5,719 nucleotides of DNA. It comes from Planctomycetota bacterium (GTDB taxonomy: Bacteria > Planctomycetota > MHYJ01 > JACQXL01 > JAVHLO01). Made by a program: the position numbers and the translations under genes. Within the stretch, counting starts at the first letter, position 1; each line of letters starts with the position of its first letter. Positions 5,311-5,719 of this stretch are shown here, piece by piece. The stretch covers positions 1 through 5,719 of the forward strand of contig JAVHLO010000242.1 in NCBI GenBank assembly GCA_031082105.1. Direction: 5' to 3'. Under the pieces are notes generated by a model, which ran no database searches, was not told the DNA's origin, and saw only the letters and a program-made list of their open reading frames with translations.

Positions 5311-5719
5311 ATGCTGCACCCGATATTTGCGCGCCTAGCCGGCCTCGTCGAATCGCGCCTGCGGCGGTTCCTGGCAAAACGCCGGCTGCCGGGCCCGCTG
5401 CGCGAGGCGATGGAGTACACGCTCTTTGCGGGCGGGAAGCGGCTGCGCCCTTCGCTGGCAATATTGATCTGCGACGTGCTGGGCGGGGAGCGGACGAACG
5501 TGTTACCCGCGGCCTGCGCGCTTGAGATGATACACACGTACTCGCTCATCCACGACGACCTGCCCGCGATGGACGACGACGATTTTCGACGGGGACGACC
5601 CACCGCGCACAAGGTCTTTGGCGAGGCCGCAGCGGTCCTTGCCGGCGACGGGCTTCTGACGGATGCGTTCCTGCTGGTCGCAGCCGAGACCCCGCTGCGG
5701 AGAATCGTGCACGCATTGG
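5311..5719 (+). CDS. ispA: Short-chain polyprenyl diphosphate synthase (farnesyl/geranylgeranyl type), 5' part
   Basis: The gene runs off the window after 136 codons; members of this family are usually about 290-300 residues. The product is a trans-prenyltransferase that condenses isopentenyl diphosphate with allylic diphosphates to make farnesyl or geranylgeranyl diphosphate for quinones, carotenoids and cell-wall lipid carriers. Visible motifs are GGKRLRP (41-47), which contacts isopentenyl diphosphate, the first aspartate-rich motif DDLPAMD (82-88) with two residues between the aspartate pairs in the bacterial style, FRRGRPTAH (92-100), and LAGDGLL (110-116). The second aspartate-rich motif lies beyond the window. 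The start is ATG 5311 with AGGTG 9 bases before it and an in-frame stop just upstream. Product chain length cannot be settled. It lies 151 bases past korC, beyond a large hairpin, and is probably expressed apart from kor. Confidence 0.92.
   Translation, partial: MLHPIFARLAGLVESRLRRFLAKRRLPGPLREAMEYTLFAGGKRLRPSLAILICDVLGGERTNVLPAACALEMIHTYSLIHDDLPAMDDDDFRRGRPTAHKVFGEAAAVLAGDGLLTDAFLLVAAETPLRRIVHAL

Overview
The window comes from a GC-rich bacterium. Its centre is a complete four-gene operon for a 2-oxoacid:ferredoxin oxidoreductase, most likely the 2-oxoglutarate (KGOR/Kor) type, in the order korD-korA-korB-korC on the + strand. A ferredoxin-linked, CoA-dependent 2-oxoacid enzyme points to an anaerobe or to low-potential metabolism (oxidative or reductive TCA cycle, or amino-acid fermentation). 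The taxon cannot be fixed from the sequence. A large HEAT-repeat protein, degenerate intergenic repeats and few Shine-Dalgarno sites would suit an uncultured planctomycete-like or Hydrogenedentes-like lineage, but that is only a guess.

Layout. Bases 1-88 are a nested palindromic repeat lying just 3' of the first gene. 116-1987 (- strand) encodes a 623-residue cytoplasmic HEAT-repeat protein of unknown function. 1988-2116 is a divergent promoter region. Each side has a recognisable sigma70-type promoter whose -10 box lies only 7-9 bases before the ATG, so both genes may be transcribed as leaderless mRNAs. A 19-bp palindrome sits between the two promoters. 2117-2365 is korD (dicluster ferredoxin), 2521-3672 korA, 3659-4429 korB (overlapping korA by 14 bases) and 4587-5159 korC. 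From 5311 to the window end is the 5' part of an ispA-type short-chain polyprenyl diphosphate synthase.

The spacers are not plain. The korB-korC gap holds five tandem 14-bp units (built of 7-bp half units, GATNNNG) followed by two units in inverted orientation. The korC-ispA gap holds six 16-bp units (8-bp half units, GGGTGANN) followed by an inverted stretch able to form a 29-bp stem. The korD-korA gap has three more heptads of the 7-bp family. The last codons and the stop of korC lie inside the 8-bp array.

How the genes work together. KorA and KorB form the TPP- and 4Fe-4S-containing catalytic core, KorC supplies the gamma (CoA-interacting) domain, and KorD passes electrons to external ferredoxin. 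IspA belongs to isoprenoid synthesis and has its own ribosome binding site, so it is probably a separate function. No new multi-gene system is evident. The most unusual material is the paired leaderless promoters and the inverted tandem arrays in the operon spacers.
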